From a bacterium (GTDB taxonomy: Bacteria > Cyanobacteriota > Vampirovibrionia > Obscuribacterales > Obscuribacteraceae), in contig JAGOSY010000007.1 in the NCBI GenBank assembly GCA_018062085.1, positions 152,196-216,195 of the forward strand: a stretch of DNA of 64,000 nt, read 5' to 3'. The position numbers and the translations under genes are program-made. This document shows positions 37,820-46,184 of this stretch, piece by piece. Below the pieces are notes generated by a model that did no database searches, had not been told where the DNA came from, and saw nothing but the letters and a program-made list of their open reading frames with translations. Within the stretch, counting starts at the first letter, position 1. Every line of letters starts with the position of its first letter.

Positions 37820-39568
37820 ATGAATTGTGAGGGGCAAAAACCTGGGTCAAGGAAAGTAGCTCAAGGTTACTTTATCTTGCTGGGTTTTGGCTTGGTGCCC
37901 CTTGGATGTTTGCTGTTTGACCTTTGGCGCTATCCATACTTTATTTCAGGTGGATTGGCTATGCGCATAGTTGCTTCTGGCTTGCTGGCCAAGGGCGAGT
38001 TGCCTTATGTTGATTTTTGGGATTGGTCTCAGCCTATTGTTTTTGAATCTCTAAAGTCTCTACATGTGCTTTGCGCTGCATTGGCGGCATTGGGTCTTTC
38101 TGTCATTCCCGCCTCTTTCATTCCGCTCTGCATTTTTTGCCTGGTTATTGCCTCTCTAATTTTGCTTGCTGCAATTGCTGCTCAAGCATTGTTCTCTGTC
38201 GATTCTGGTGAGCAGCAGTTTGAAATTCAAGACTTTGCAATCGCCTGTGCTTTTGGATTGCTTCTGTCTGCTCTTATCGCTCGCTTCGACTTTGGTGAGT
38301 TGCAGTATGTGTTGATGCTTGCCATTGCCCCTTGGCTTTTATTGCGTTGGCTTGCTCATAATAGATTACCTGCTTCGAGTCAGAGCGCAGAGTCGCTTCA
38401 AGCGATGGTCTTGCGCCGAACAGCTTTACCAATGATTCTTTCTGCTTTAGTTGGTGGTATAGCTGGTGCAGCCGCCTGTTTAGATATTCCCTACTTGTTA
38501 GTTTTCGTCATCTTAGAGTCTGTTTTACTGTTGCATTCCCACAGGTGGCACAGTCTGTTCTCTTTAGAGTGGCTTACTTTCATTCTTACTATCGCTATAA
38601 ACTTTCTCTATTTGACAAGCTTGCAAGAGCCAGTACACACTGCTTTCTGGCAGTGGACAATGCCACTTAAATGGCTCAACTATTCTATTGTTGACCCGGC
38701 AATGGTTGCGCCGCTAACTTCTCCCAATCGAGTAGATATCGTCTATTGTTTGGTGGCAGCAGCGCTGGTCGCATTTCTCTTTAGTAGAAAGCATAGCTGT
38801 TTTGTGCCGTTAACAGGCCTCATGCTTTCTGGTCTGGGCTTGTACATGGTTGAAGGCCAAGGCTTCTCTCATGACTTTATCGTGGCCATTTTTGCAATCA
38901 CAACCATCTTTACAAGTGCTGCTATCATCGCTGTCAGGCAGGGGGTGAATTGGTTCGCTCAGTTCGCACCACAGTCAAAGAACTCAGAGATATTGCAGTC
39001 GCCATTGGCATTTCAATCTGTGCTAGTCGTGCTTGCGCTGACGTCAACAACGGCGGTTTGGTGCTCGCTCGACCATGATCGCTCTAGGCTACAAGACTAT
39101 ATGAGCCTCAATATCACCAAAGGAAATCTGCCACTAGAATTAGCCCTAGAGAAGACCTCTAAAGTAAATGACAGTGTCACCTTGTTGAGCCCTTACGTCG
39201 AGCCGGCCTATCCCTTGCTTCTTTTTTCTGGAAGAAAACCTGGTGGCTATTTGCTCTGGTCTAGACCGCTTTGGCTGTTCAAGTGGATTAGTGATAATTC
39301 TACTTTTACTGGACCAATGAAAGATTTTCAGGCGCATACTTGGTCTAATATTGAGTCTGAAATTGCCCAACAGCGGACTGATTTGTTCATTGCTTCAGAT
39401 GATCAAGTTCTTAATACTTTCGACCGCGAAAAGTTTTTCCGCGCATTGCGAAAAGGCTATTTAGAGGTTGATACTACCGGAGATTATTTCAGCCTGGGCA
39501 ATCATCAGCCCCATGAATACTGTGGGTCTAATCCGCAGTTTAGATTCTTCGTCAAGAGAAGTAAATAA
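37820..39568 (+). CDS. Multi-pass membrane protein, GT-C glycosyltransferase-like
   Basis: 582 aa with about ten to twelve hydrophobic helices. After the first helix comes GLLAKGELPYVDFWDWSQP, the position and style of the acidic motif in the first periplasmic loop of GT-C (PMT/ArnT-type) glycosyltransferases that use polyprenyl-phosphate sugars. The C-terminal 140 residues form a soluble periplasmic domain. It is a paralogue of the next gene, which has the same LPYVDFFEWNPP motif, 9 bp downstream. A role in glycosylating an envelope component is inference from fold. Confidence 0.7.
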   Translation: MNCEGQKPGSRKVAQGYFILLGFGLVPLGCLLFDLWRYPYFISGGLAMRIVASGLLAKGELPYVDFWDWSQPIVFESLKSLHVLCAALAALGLSVIPASFIPLCIFCLVIASLILLAAIAAQALFSVDSGEQQFEIQDFAIACAFGLLLSALIARFDFGELQYVLMLAIAPWLLLRWLAHNRLPASSQSAESLQAMVLRRTALPMILSALVGGIAGAAACLDIPYLLVFVILESVLLLHSHRWHSLFSLEWLTFILTIAINFLYLTSLQEPVHTAFWQWTMPLKWLNYSIVDPAMVAPLTSPNRVDIVYCLVAAALVAFLFSRKHSCFVPLTGLMLSGLGLYMVEGQGFSHDFIVAIFAITTIFTSAAIIAVRQGVNWFAQFAPQSKNSEILQSPLAFQSVLVVLALTSTTAVWCSLDHDRSRLQDYMSLNITKGNLPLELALEKTSKVNDSVTLLSPYVEPAYPLLLFSGRKPGGYLLWSRPLWLFKWISDNSTFTGPMKDFQAHTWSNIESEIAQQRTDLFIASDDQVLNTFDREKFFRALRKGYLEVDTTGDYFSLGNHQPHEYCGSNPQFRFFVKRSK

Positions 39569-39577
39569 GGCAAATCA

Positions 39578-41203
39578 ATGCTAACAACTATTGACGATCA
39601 ATCTCAATCACAGTCTCAGCAACAGAAAGGCAATCGGCTCTTTTTGCTTTTGATTGGTTTGGCCTTTATCATCTTGATTTTGAACAAAGCTTTTTTCTGG
39701 TCTGGTCATCCACTGCTTACTTATCCGGATCAATCCGCCTACTTTGCCATGGCTGAAATGATTACCCAGGGTAAATTGCCTTATGTTGATTTCTTTGAGT
39801 GGAATCCGCCACTAATTATGTATCTCAATTTGATACCAGTATTTATCTCAAGACTTTTCCATCTACCCGGCCCGCTCGCTATTAACTTCTCGGTGCTGGG
39901 CTTAAGCGCCGCCAGCTCTTTTTTAAGTTTATGGATAGCCTATAAGTACTTGAGCAAGCAAGATTTTGTTGCGATTTTGCCGATGTTGTTTGCTGTGGCC
40001 TATTTTAGCCAAGACCTGCTAGTTAACACTGGTGAGCGCGAACACTTGTTTGTTCTCTCTTACTTGCCTTACTTCGTTTTGCGTAGCATTGTTTGGCAGA
40101 GTGAAGTCGGCAATCCAAAGGCGATTTCTAAGTTTGATGCAGTCTTGTGCGGTTTGCTGGCGGGAGTGGGCCTGGCTTTGAAGCCGCAGTTTGTGGCTTC
40201 AGCATTTATTGTCGAGCTGTTTTTCTATTGTCAATTTAAGACTATTAGAAGTTTTGTCAGGCCTGAAATTTATAGCTTGATATCAGTCTTTATTGTTTAT
40301 TTGGTGCTTTGTCTTTTTCTCCCCCCAGCTGTTTGGGATGTCTACTTTCACCAGGTAGTGCCACTTTATTTGAGTGGCTTGAGCTATTCGAGTGAGACAC
40401 TATTGTTAATGCTGCGAACAAATAGTGACTTTTATCTACCCTTCCTTCATCTGATTTTGACTCTATCAGCTGCCATTGCATTGTCCCGTTACAGTCCATT
40501 GATTGCTCCGTTGGCTGCCTTTTCCTTGAGCTTTCTCTTCCATTACATTTATGGTGCACAGTCGTGGCCCTATAGATTTTTGCCAATGAGTGCTGGGCTT
40601 TTTATGCTTGATGGCTTGATCTTCAGCATAGTTTTAAGCCTAGTGCTGACTCGCCTGCGCCTGCAGCAACTAACACGGCCTGTGCTTGCGGGTGCCATGC
40701 TCTGCCTTGCCGGTTCGCTCACCTACCAAGTCATAAACATTGAGAGAGACTGTCGCAAGGGTGCGGGATTATTTGATATGAGACCATTGGGTTACGAGGG
40801 GAAGTGTCTGAAATCTGACTTGGACCCGCTCTTCTTTTTCATTGTTGATAAGACCAAACCAACTGATGGTGCATTTTTTATGGGTACGGGCATTGGGCCC
40901 GGCTATCCTGCTATTTTGCAAAGCGGCAGGCAGCAGGGCAGTCGCTATATATTTTGTTTGCTGCCGTTTCTTGATTATTGCCTGAATGAAACTCATGCTA
41001 AGCGCTGGCAAGAAATGACTGAACTGGTTATTGCCAACTATGGCAAAGACATTGCTGAGAGAAAGCCAGCCATGATCATGGTTCAGAAAAGAGTGGTGCT
41101 CGATTTACTCGTTCAGCAGAATTTTTTCGTTCGCTTTATGGGCGATTACGAGATATCTGGCGAGACAGATATGCATGAAATATGGGTAAGAATGAAGAAG
41201 TGA
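39578..41203 (+). CDS. Multi-pass membrane protein, GT-C glycosyltransferase-like
   Basis: 541 aa, paralogous to the preceding gene. First helix FLLLIGLAFIILILNKAFF, then the loop motif MITQGKLPYVDFFEWNPPL matching the GT-C acidic motif. About eleven membrane helices and a soluble C-terminal domain of about 150 residues starting GAGLFDMRPLGYEG. Both copies may form a heteromer or act in sequence on a lipid-linked sugar. Start at ATG 39578; the ribosome site is weak. The downstream lipoprotein starts 15 bp after its stop. Confidence 0.7.
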   Translation: MLTTIDDQSQSQSQQQKGNRLFLLLIGLAFIILILNKAFFWSGHPLLTYPDQSAYFAMAEMITQGKLPYVDFFEWNPPLIMYLNLIPVFISRLFHLPGPLAINFSVLGLSAASSFLSLWIAYKYLSKQDFVAILPMLFAVAYFSQDLLVNTGEREHLFVLSYLPYFVLRSIVWQSEVGNPKAISKFDAVLCGLLAGVGLALKPQFVASAFIVELFFYCQFKTIRSFVRPEIYSLISVFIVYLVLCLFLPPAVWDVYFHQVVPLYLSGLSYSSETLLLMLRTNSDFYLPFLHLILTLSAAIALSRYSPLIAPLAAFSLSFLFHYIYGAQSWPYRFLPMSAGLFMLDGLIFSIVLSLVLTRLRLQQLTRPVLAGAMLCLAGSLTYQVINIERDCRKGAGLFDMRPLGYEGKCLKSDLDPLFFFIVDKTKPTDGAFFMGTGIGPGYPAILQSGRQQGSRYIFCLLPFLDYCLNETHAKRWQEMTELVIANYGKDIAERKPAMIMVQKRVVLDLLVQQNFFVRFMGDYEISGETDMHEIWVRMKK

Positions 41204-41217
41204 CGAGGTGCTATCAA

Positions 41218-41598
41218 ATGTTTAAGCGACCATTTTGTCTTCTCTCATCTTCACTACTTCTGTCCGGATGCGCCTTTGTTCAAGATCTTAGCGCTAGTGC
41301 TGATGAACCAAAGATTCTCCATAATCAGGCTGAAATTGAGAAGAAAAAGCAGTTAGTGGCCCAAGCCGAACTAAAATATAATTCGATGTCGTTTAACACT
41401 TGTAGAAGGCTTGCTGACTTGGCTAAAGAGGAGCAAACCCAAGGAAAGTTTGCCGATGCTCAGGAGCACTATACTGAGGTTCTTCGGCGAATGAGTTTTC
41501 GTCCCAATCGTTCTAAAGAGACTGCCGACCTTTATCGCTCTTGTGTCGAGCAACAGGGCAAATGCATTGAGATGCGAAAGAAGGCAGACGCGTCTTGA
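41218..41598 (+). CDS. Lipoprotein, small, helical
   Basis: 126 aa from ATG 41218, chosen because it begins a clean lipoprotein signal: MFKRPFCLLSSSLLLSGC, with lipobox LSGC, and GAGGTG lies 8 nt upstream. The mature part is helical and charged, with a TPR-like hairpin (AKEEQTQGKFADAQEHYTEVLRR). It belongs to the operon of the two GT-C-like proteins. Function unknown; an accessory role for those enzymes is possible. Confidence 0.75.
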   Translation: MFKRPFCLLSSSLLLSGCAFVQDLSASADEPKILHNQAEIEKKKQLVAQAELKYNSMSFNTCRRLADLAKEEQTQGKFADAQEHYTEVLRRMSFRPNRSKETADLYRSCVEQQGKCIEMRKKADAS

Positions 41599-41643
41599 TT
41601 GGATACTTGCCTTTTCTGGGCATTTCGCTACAGAATGTTCATA

Positions 41644-41660
41644 GTTCATGAATCATGAAC
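41644..41660. promoter_or_regulatory. 17-bp palindrome, possible operator
   Basis: GTTCATGA-A-TCATGAAC, a perfect 8-bp dyad around a single base, 15 bp upstream of the ATG of the decayed winged-helix gene. Size and position fit an operator for an autoregulator. Confidence 0.4.
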
Positions 41661-41674
41661 ACATGGAGATTTTA

Positions 41675-42064
41675 ATGCAGTTAAAGCCTCAAAACATACT
41701 AGTTTTGCTGAAAATTGTTGCGCTTGGCGGGGCTGATTGGTCTCCCTCGGGCTGGTGCATGATCTATTTATGAGTGTTGGAGAAGTTCACAACGCCTTAG
41801 ATCGCGCAGCGCGGGCTCATTTGTTCGACACTGCCCAGAAGAGACCAAGAGTGCAGGCGCTTGAGGAATTTCTAGTTCATGGTGTGCAATATGCTTTTCC
41901 TTCTGAACGGGGGACGTTGACCAGAGGCACTTTGACAGCATACGCGAGCGCTGTACGAGCTTTTGGCGCTGGTCGATGCCATGCGTGACGGTCGTGCTCG
42001 TGAGCGCAAGCTGGCTGCAGAGCAGTTGCATCAGCGCTTGAGGGCGAAAAATGCAAAGACGTAG
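41675..42064 (+). pseudogene. Decayed winged-helix (MarR-like) gene
   Basis: Starts at ATG 41675 with GGAG 7 nt upstream and reads LKPQNILVLLKIVALGGADWS, then goes out of frame at about 41745; the continuation in the next frame reads GLVHDLFMSVGEVHNALDRAA, the winged-helix recognition region. Later, after LTAYASA at about 41950, the frame breaks again and the end of the protein is found in another frame (ELLALVDAMRDGRARERKLAAE, stop at 42062). The central part expected between these two pieces is missing. From memory, intact members have this order of motifs with about 60 more residues. So there is a frameshift and an internal deletion; no functional protein is expected. Confidence 0.75.
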
Positions 42065-42091
42065 TTCTCAGTTGGAAAGTATAGAGTCCGT

Positions 42092-42967
42092 TCAGTGTTT
42101 GCAGAGACTGGCCGCTTCCTCCTCAACAATCTGATCACAAGCCATTATTAGCTCATCGATGTAGTCTTGAGAGCTTAGACCGTGGGCCGTGGCCAATCGG
42201 TCGATCATTGGTGATGTAAGCTCTTGTTCGCCTCGTTCGATACGATATAGGTGCCGCTCAGCTGGACCGCCGCTTTCTCTAAGAGCTGCCTGGGTCAAGT
42301 GATGCGTCGACATCACTGCCTTTATTGCCTGGCCTAGGTAGTCTTTATAGTCTGACAATGCGTCAGAGTTCTTTGCTTTTCTGAATTGTTCATCTACTTT
42401 GTAGCGGACAACATCTAGGTCGATGGTTGTATTTGTACCAGGCCAAAATATTTGATTTCCATTTGCCCCTATTTGAAATTGCTTGCGTTGTCCTTTTGGC
42501 AATTCAGCCAGTCCTGCAAAATCGGCAAACTTAATTCGATAGCGCTTCAGATCGCAGGCTTGCACGATAAGATCATCTTGCTCAACATAAGCGTTAGCAA
42601 TTTTGATGTCTGCTTGCCTTTCATGCCATGCTTTCAATATTCTATTGATTTGTTCGACTGCTGTTACTCGGAAGATTTTTTGCAATAGTTCTGGTGCGTT
42701 GAGCTCTTGCACCTTATCGAAGAACCTATCAGTATCTGAGTCTATACGCACAAAGACAATTCTAAGGTTTTGCATATTGCGTGATTGATTAATTGCTCTG
42801 TCAGCAATCTGATTTAAGGTACTGGACTTTAGAACAAGGAAGCTATCGCGCTCTTTCTCCTTCGCTTGTACTTCAATGCGAAAAAGGTAGTGATCAGGAT
42901 TGATAACTTCCTTCTGCACTGTATTGTCTGGATCTATTACTATTAACTTTTTCTGGGCTGTTGTCAT
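42092..42967 (-). CDS. DUF2442-like and XRE helix-turn-helix protein, antitoxin-like
   Basis: 291 aa. The middle (about 128-190) contains a DUF2442-like segment (YRIKFADFAGLAELPKGQRKQF, then IFWPGTNTTIDLD). The last 90 residues are an XRE-type helix-turn-helix (LTQAALRESGGPAERHLYRIERGEQELT). The first 120 residues are a charged domain I do not recognise; most DUF2442 proteins are only about 80 aa, so this is a fusion. Its start lies 4 bp after the stop of the DUF4160 gene. DUF4160-DUF2442 pairs are a recurrent bicistron with toxin-antitoxin-like features, and the XRE domain makes this the probable repressor of the operator at 43300-43337. Confidence 0.75.
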   Translation of the reverse strand: MTTAQKKLIVIDPDNTVQKEVINPDHYLFRIEVQAKEKERDSFLVLKSSTLNQIADRAINQSRNMQNLRIVFVRIDSDTDRFFDKVQELNAPELLQKIFRVTAVEQINRILKAWHERQADIKIANAYVEQDDLIVQACDLKRYRIKFADFAGLAELPKGQRKQFQIGANGNQIFWPGTNTTIDLDVVRYKVDEQFRKAKNSDALSDYKDYLGQAIKAVMSTHHLTQAALRESGGPAERHLYRIERGEQELTSPMIDRLATAHGLSSQDYIDELIMACDQIVEEEAASLCKH

Positions 42968-42971
42968 TGTT

Positions 42972-43259
42972 CTATTCTTGTCGACTGGGATGTAATGCTT
43001 TCCATTGCTTGTTTAGCTCTTTGCGATTTTGCGTGATCAAGTCGAATAGTGTTTTTAATTCGCTACTTTTGAGCGGGCATTCCGCTAGGTTAGCTGGGTA
43101 CTTGCAATCCCACATGATTTTTTGTTTGACAATACTTAGATTGAACTTAACCCTTATGTTCCAGTCGTCTTTAATCACATGGAAGTGCGGTGGCGAATGG
43201 TCTTCCGGGTACATTTCTAAGGTAAACCCGGGATATTGAAATGCTTCAAGCTTGGCCAT
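42972..43259 (-). CDS. DUF4160 family protein (toxin-like partner)
   Basis: 95 aa from ATG 43259, chosen for GGGGAG 6 nt upstream. The core EMYPEDHSPPHFHVIKDDWNIRVKF is the DUF4160 hallmark (E/D-H-x-P-P-H-F-H). The family is small, cytoplasmic and usually encoded next to DUF2442 genes, as here. Toxin activity has not been shown to my knowledge and is inference. It is the first gene of the bicistron and has a near-consensus promoter upstream. Confidence 0.85.
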   Translation of the reverse strand: MAKLEAFQYPGFTLEMYPEDHSPPHFHVIKDDWNIRVKFNLSIVKQKIMWDCKYPANLAECPLKSSELKTLFDLITQNRKELNKQWKALHPSRQE

Positions 43260-43287
43260 TGGCACTCCCCGGCTACGCCGTATGGTG

Positions 43288-43337
43288 ATTATAGCAGTTT
43301 CGGACATTTGTGCAATAAGTGGTTTCGAAATGTCCGA
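43288..43337 (-). promoter_or_regulatory. Promoter overlapped by a perfect inverted-repeat operator
   Basis: On the minus strand: -35 TTGCAC (43315-43310), a 16-bp spacer and -10 TATAAT (43293-43288), 28 bp upstream of the DUF4160 start. Two perfectly complementary 10-bp half-sites, TCGGACATTT (43300-43309) inside the spacer and AAATGTCCGA (43328-43337) upstream of the -35, flank it. Binding would block RNA polymerase. The XRE protein of the same operon is the natural candidate regulator. Confidence 0.75.
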
Positions 43338-43473
43338 TTTGGGTCGGTGTTTTGCGTCTCAATGCTGGTTGTCTTTAATACGCTTTTCTGTTTGATTTAG
43401 TTCAATCGAAACAGTCAGTTGCTTGGTTCCTTCAAAACTGCTTGCGATAAGAGTGTTGGTGTACACTGGGTGG

Positions 43474-44346
43474 ATGATTACTTGCTGGCGGTCAATTGGC
43501 GTATGGGGATTTCTCAGATTAATTGAGTCTGCGGGTTTGAGCCTGGTGGTCGTATTGGTTTGCTCATGCGGGCGCTCAATTGCCGAGGAAGCGACCGATT
43601 CTCCTGACAGTGTTCAGGTGGGCGCTAGCTCCGAGAATAAAAGTGTAGATTATTCTACGCGCGACCAGGAGTTGCTTACTGAGCTTTGGCAGGCTTATAC
43701 AAAGAGGTCGCCTGACCTCTTGCTCGTTGTAGAGAAGCTTAAGAAGAGTGGTTGGGATGATAGTACGATTGTTGGGCTTCTAGCTAATCCATTGCCAGCG
43801 GCTGGAGACAAGCGGCAACGCTCGGGGTATGGTCCGCCAAATATGGCGCTTACCGATCCGAACTTTGAACCGACCTATCCGGTGCTACATGAAAACGGGC
43901 CAAGCTATCTTAGGGTTGGCCGCTCCAAAACCTTAACTTACAATGGCGCAAACATTTTTGCACCAGGCAAATCAATTTCGCAGGCTGAACGAATTGCTGC
44001 AATGAACACGCAGGCTGAGCTTATTTTTCTATATCATTTGGTTCGCGGTGAGGCTGAATTTTTCGTTAGCTATTTGAAGAATTGCCGGGAAATACAAGCG
44101 CTTCAGCTGGTTCGGGCCGTCAAAAATAGGGCGAGTAATGCGAGAGGAAAGTTGACGACTGAGCAATTTGAGCGCTTGAAGATTCTCCAGTCAAAACGCG
44201 AGTCATCTCGCGCGATGCTAGTTTATAGAGTTGGTGAAGAAGCTGCTTTGAGGTTGGACAAAGAGATGCAGATTGGATCATCACCTTCTTCTTCTTCTTC
44301 TTCTTCTTCTGATTCTGATTCTTCTAGGCCGAAGGAGAAAATCTGA
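43474..44346 (+). CDS. Exported or membrane-anchored protein, unknown
   Basis: About 290 aa from ATG 43474; in-frame GTG/TTG starts up to 43423 cannot be excluded. A hydrophobic segment LIESAGLSLVVVLVCSCG near the N-terminus is a signal or anchor. The mature part is helical and charged. Residues about 90-150 contain ELLTELWQAYTKRSPDLLL and GPPNMALTDPNFEPTYPVLH. The C-terminus has eight Ser encoded by (TCT)8, then DSDSSRPKEKI. Unrecognised family. Confidence 0.65.
   Translation: MITCWRSIGVWGFLRLIESAGLSLVVVLVCSCGRSIAEEATDSPDSVQVGASSENKSVDYSTRDQELLTELWQAYTKRSPDLLLVVEKLKKSGWDDSTIVGLLANPLPAAGDKRQRSGYGPPNMALTDPNFEPTYPVLHENGPSYLRVGRSKTLTYNGANIFAPGKSISQAERIAAMNTQAELIFLYHLVRGEAEFFVSYLKNCREIQALQLVRAVKNRASNARGKLTTEQFERLKILQSKRESSRAMLVYRVGEEAALRLDKEMQIGSSPSSSSSSSSDSDSSRPKEKI
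44287..44310. repeat. (TCT)8 trinucleotide run in coding sequence
   Basis: Eight perfect TCT codons (Ser8) near the 3' end of the gene at 43474-44346. Confidence 0.95.
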
Positions 44347-44698
44347 TTCATTGCATTACACAAACTCTTGCGATCTCTTTCGCTCCGTGGTAATCTCGTC
44401 TTATGAACAAGCAATTGACACTATCAATAAGCACTTATCGGCGCCGCTCATATCGAGGCTAGGTTCTGGTCGTCGTGCGTGTGTTGTTCAAATAGATTTG
44501 TTTTCCGAATATCCCCTTGCGACGATTGTCTGGCTTGTATAGGCTAGCCATTATTGTGTGCCGTTAGGCAAATATATGTGGCGCTAAATATGGTGCTGCT
44601 GTGGAGCAGCGCGAATTGGCGTTTCTCATTGCACGAACTTGTGTTCGTGATTACTGACGCGCTCGTGTACATGCATATTTACATGAGCGAGCATCCAT
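44347..44698. other. Intergenic region with three hairpins upstream of tRNA-Tyr
   Basis: About 350 bp with no convincing protein. Three hairpins lie in series: 44593-44612 (GGTGCTGCT/AGCAGCGC), 44632-44649 (CACGAAC, loop TTGT, GTTCGTG) and 44661-44692 (GCTCG/CGAGC with inner TGTA/TACA). None has a T-tract. Confidence 0.55.
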
Positions 44699-44781
44699 CG
44701 GCGGATGGCAGAGTGGTCGATTGCGCCTGCCTGTAGAGCAGGACTGTAACAAGCACGTAGGTTCAAATCCTACTCCGCCGA
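44699..44781 (+). tRNA. tRNA-Tyr (GTA)
   Basis: Acceptor CGGCGGA pairs with TCCGCCG, anticodon arm CCTGC-CTGTAGA-GCAGG with anticodon GTA, a long variable arm and T-arm GTAGG-TTCAAAT-CCTAC. Canonical D-loop with GTGG. No encoded CCA; a T-run follows. Confidence 0.95.
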
Positions 44782-44848
44782 TTTTTTATTATCTCATAGT
44801 GCTAAACTAGCGCTTCACCTGCAATCTTGCATTTGGGAGAAGCATATC

Positions 44849-45364
44849 GTGGCCTTGAGTCTTAAGGAATTGATTCAGAATATTCTGATGGAGCATCATG
44901 TTCTTTTGCGAAGAGAACTACCGCGCCTTGAGTTGCTCCTGGGCGAAATTGCCGCTGAGTATGGTGCCGAGAATCAAAAGTTGTGTGAAGCATTTGAGAC
45001 TTTCAAAAAAGTAAAGTGCAAAATTGAGATTCACCTAGGTGACGAAGAGCAGTTTCTCTTTCCCGCTTGTCTTAAGCTTGAAAGTAGTGAAGCGGCCGAC
45101 CCGGCGATTGTCGAAGTGACAGCGGGGCCTAACTTGCTTGTTCGCTTAGTCGAGATGGAAAGCGAGCATGAGAATTCTGGTAAGGCTTTTGAGACGATAC
45201 TGGCTGTGGTGAATGCAGTTGCGGTCACCGAGGATAGTGCTGACGGAATTTGCCATCAGTTTGCTGACGGCCTTGCTGCCGTCATTGCTGATTTAAAAGT
45301 GCACGTGCAAAAGGAAAATGAGCAAGTGCATCCGCGCGCAAGGCAGTTACTGTCTGCGGTTTAA
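44849..45364 (+). CDS. Hemerythrin-like (HHE) domain protein, RIC/YtfE-type
   Basis: 171 aa forming a four-helix bundle. Probable di-iron ligands are in order: H in LMEHHVLLRRELP (about 16-17), H and E in IHLGDEEQFLFP (about 61-66), H in EMESEHENSG (near 110) and H/E/H in DLKVHVQKENEQVHPRA (near the C-terminus). The EHHxxLRxELPxL start and the EHENSG motif resemble the C-terminal domain of RIC (YtfE/ScdA) iron-sulfur repair proteins, but the N-terminal ScdA_N domain is missing. A cytoplasmic role in nitrosative or oxidative stress, or oxygen binding, is inferred. Separate unit between tRNA-Tyr and the tRNA array. Confidence 0.8.
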   Translation: MALSLKELIQNILMEHHVLLRRELPRLELLLGEIAAEYGAENQKLCEAFETFKKVKCKIEIHLGDEEQFLFPACLKLESSEAADPAIVEVTAGPNLLVRLVEMESEHENSGKAFETILAVVNAVAVTEDSADGICHQFADGLAAVIADLKVHVQKENEQVHPRARQLLSAV

Positions 45365-45436
45365 GTCGTCTAAGTTAATTCGTGTCTCTGAGTTTTTAGT
45401 TTTTCCTTTCTCGTTCTGAGTGTGTTTGTGAAATTT

Positions 45437-45516
45437 CGGAACAGGTAGGAATCGAACCTACTAGGCTATTGGCCCGACTCTCTAGCAAAGAGTTTGCCCC
45501 CATGGGTCACTGTTCC
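45437..45516 (-). tRNA. tRNA-Ser (GCT)
   Basis: Acceptor GGAACAG/CTGTTCC; anticodon arm ACTCT-TTGCTAG-AGAGT, anticodon GCT; variable arm of about 15 nt; T-arm GTAGG-TTCGATT-CCTAC, canonical T-loop. No encoded CCA. Last gene of the minus-strand array. Confidence 0.9.
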
Positions 45517-45523
45517 AAAAGTG

Positions 45524-45605
45524 AGGAGACGGTATGGACTCGCACCTACAACCCTGTCGGGCACTTGTTTTCAAGACAAGCTCCTCATCTAGCCGGATCG
45601 TCTCC
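45524..45605 (-). tRNA. tRNA-Ser (TGA), unusual T-arm
   Basis: Acceptor GGAGACG/CGTCTCC; anticodon arm CTTGT-CTTGAAA-ACAAG, anticodon TGA; long variable arm. The T-loop reads TGCGAGT rather than TTCGAAT and the T-stem has a one-base bulge. No encoded CCA. Confidence 0.8.
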
Positions 45606-45642
45606 AAAATATAGTTGAAAAATACAGTTCAAAAGAGAATGG

Positions 45643-45715
45643 CACCAGTGACGGAAATCGAATCCGCATTACTCCCGTGACAGGGGAGCGTCCTAAGCCG
45701 TTAGACGACACCGGT
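45643..45715 (-). tRNA. tRNA-Asp (GTC)
   Basis: Acceptor ACCGGTG/CACTGGT, discriminator G, CCA encoded at 45642-45640. Anticodon arm CTCCC-CTGTCAC-GGGAG. D-loop with GG and T-loop TTCGATT are canonical. Confidence 0.95.
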
Positions 45716-45719
45716 ATAA

Positions 45720-45792
45720 AGTGTACTGATGGATTTGCACCATCGCATGACTGGTTTGCAATCAGTTGCCTTGCTGTCTTGGCTAAGTACAC
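45720..45792 (-). tRNA. tRNA-Cys (GCA), non-canonical D- and T-loops
   Basis: Acceptor GTGTACT/AGTACAC with discriminator T as expected for Cys. Anticodon loop TTGCAAA, anticodon GCA; the outermost stem pair next to the loop is A-C. D-loop AAGACAGCAA lacks GG and the T-loop is TGCAAAT. No encoded CCA. Confidence 0.88.
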
Positions 45793-45823
45793 AGAGCTGG
45801 CTAAAAACGCATTGAAAAAATGG

Positions 45824-45895
45824 TGGCCGAGGATTGAATCGAACAACCGCTACAACTCTTATCGGGAGCTTGTTTTACCACTAAACTACACGGCC
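45824..45895 (-). tRNA. tRNA-Ile (GAT)
   Basis: Acceptor GGCCGTG/CTCGGCC with one T-T mismatch, CCA encoded. Anticodon arm AGCTC-CCGATAA-GAGTT, anticodon GAT. D-loop with GG and T-loop TTCGATT are canonical. Confidence 0.88.
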
Positions 45896-46184
45896 ATTTA
45901 AAACGGCTATATAATTCGTGGACTAATTTTTGTTGAGGTTTCATTTCCAAATACTCCTAAGACATTCATTTCGTAGACATTGGCGCATGTATTTGCGCAG
46001 GCGTCTGATGACGACCGGCAAGGCTGGCAGCCACTCATCTGTCTATCTGAATGTTGGAGAACCGCTTTCATTGGAAATAAATTCCTGTAACTTTCAACTT
46101 TTTTCAGCATAACACAGCTCCGTAAATACGCAAAATAATTTGTGAAGGTAGTTTTGCAAAACGAATTGCATCTTCTAAAAATGG
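45896..46184. other. Gap inside the tRNA array
   Basis: About 290 bp without a recognisable tRNA. It contains one short minus-strand frame (45907-46071) and a possible minus-strand promoter TTGCGT-16 bp-TATGCT upstream of it. Confidence 0.45.
45907..46071 (-). CDS. Possible small Cys-containing protein in the tRNA array
   Basis: 54 codons from ATG 46071, with AGGA 11 nt upstream. The peptide has four Cys in MSGCQPC and DACANTCANV. It is the only frame in the array that does not overlap a tRNA. The same frame continues upstream through several tRNA genes, which is chance. Weak evidence. Confidence 0.22.
   Translation of the reverse strand: MKAVLQHSDRQMSGCQPCRSSSDACANTCANVYEMNVLGVFGNETSTKISPRII

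Noticed and set aside
45524..45605. tRNA-Sec candidate to support the UGA readthrough
   Set aside because: The anticodon is TGA (Ser), not TCA, and the acceptor arm is of normal length.
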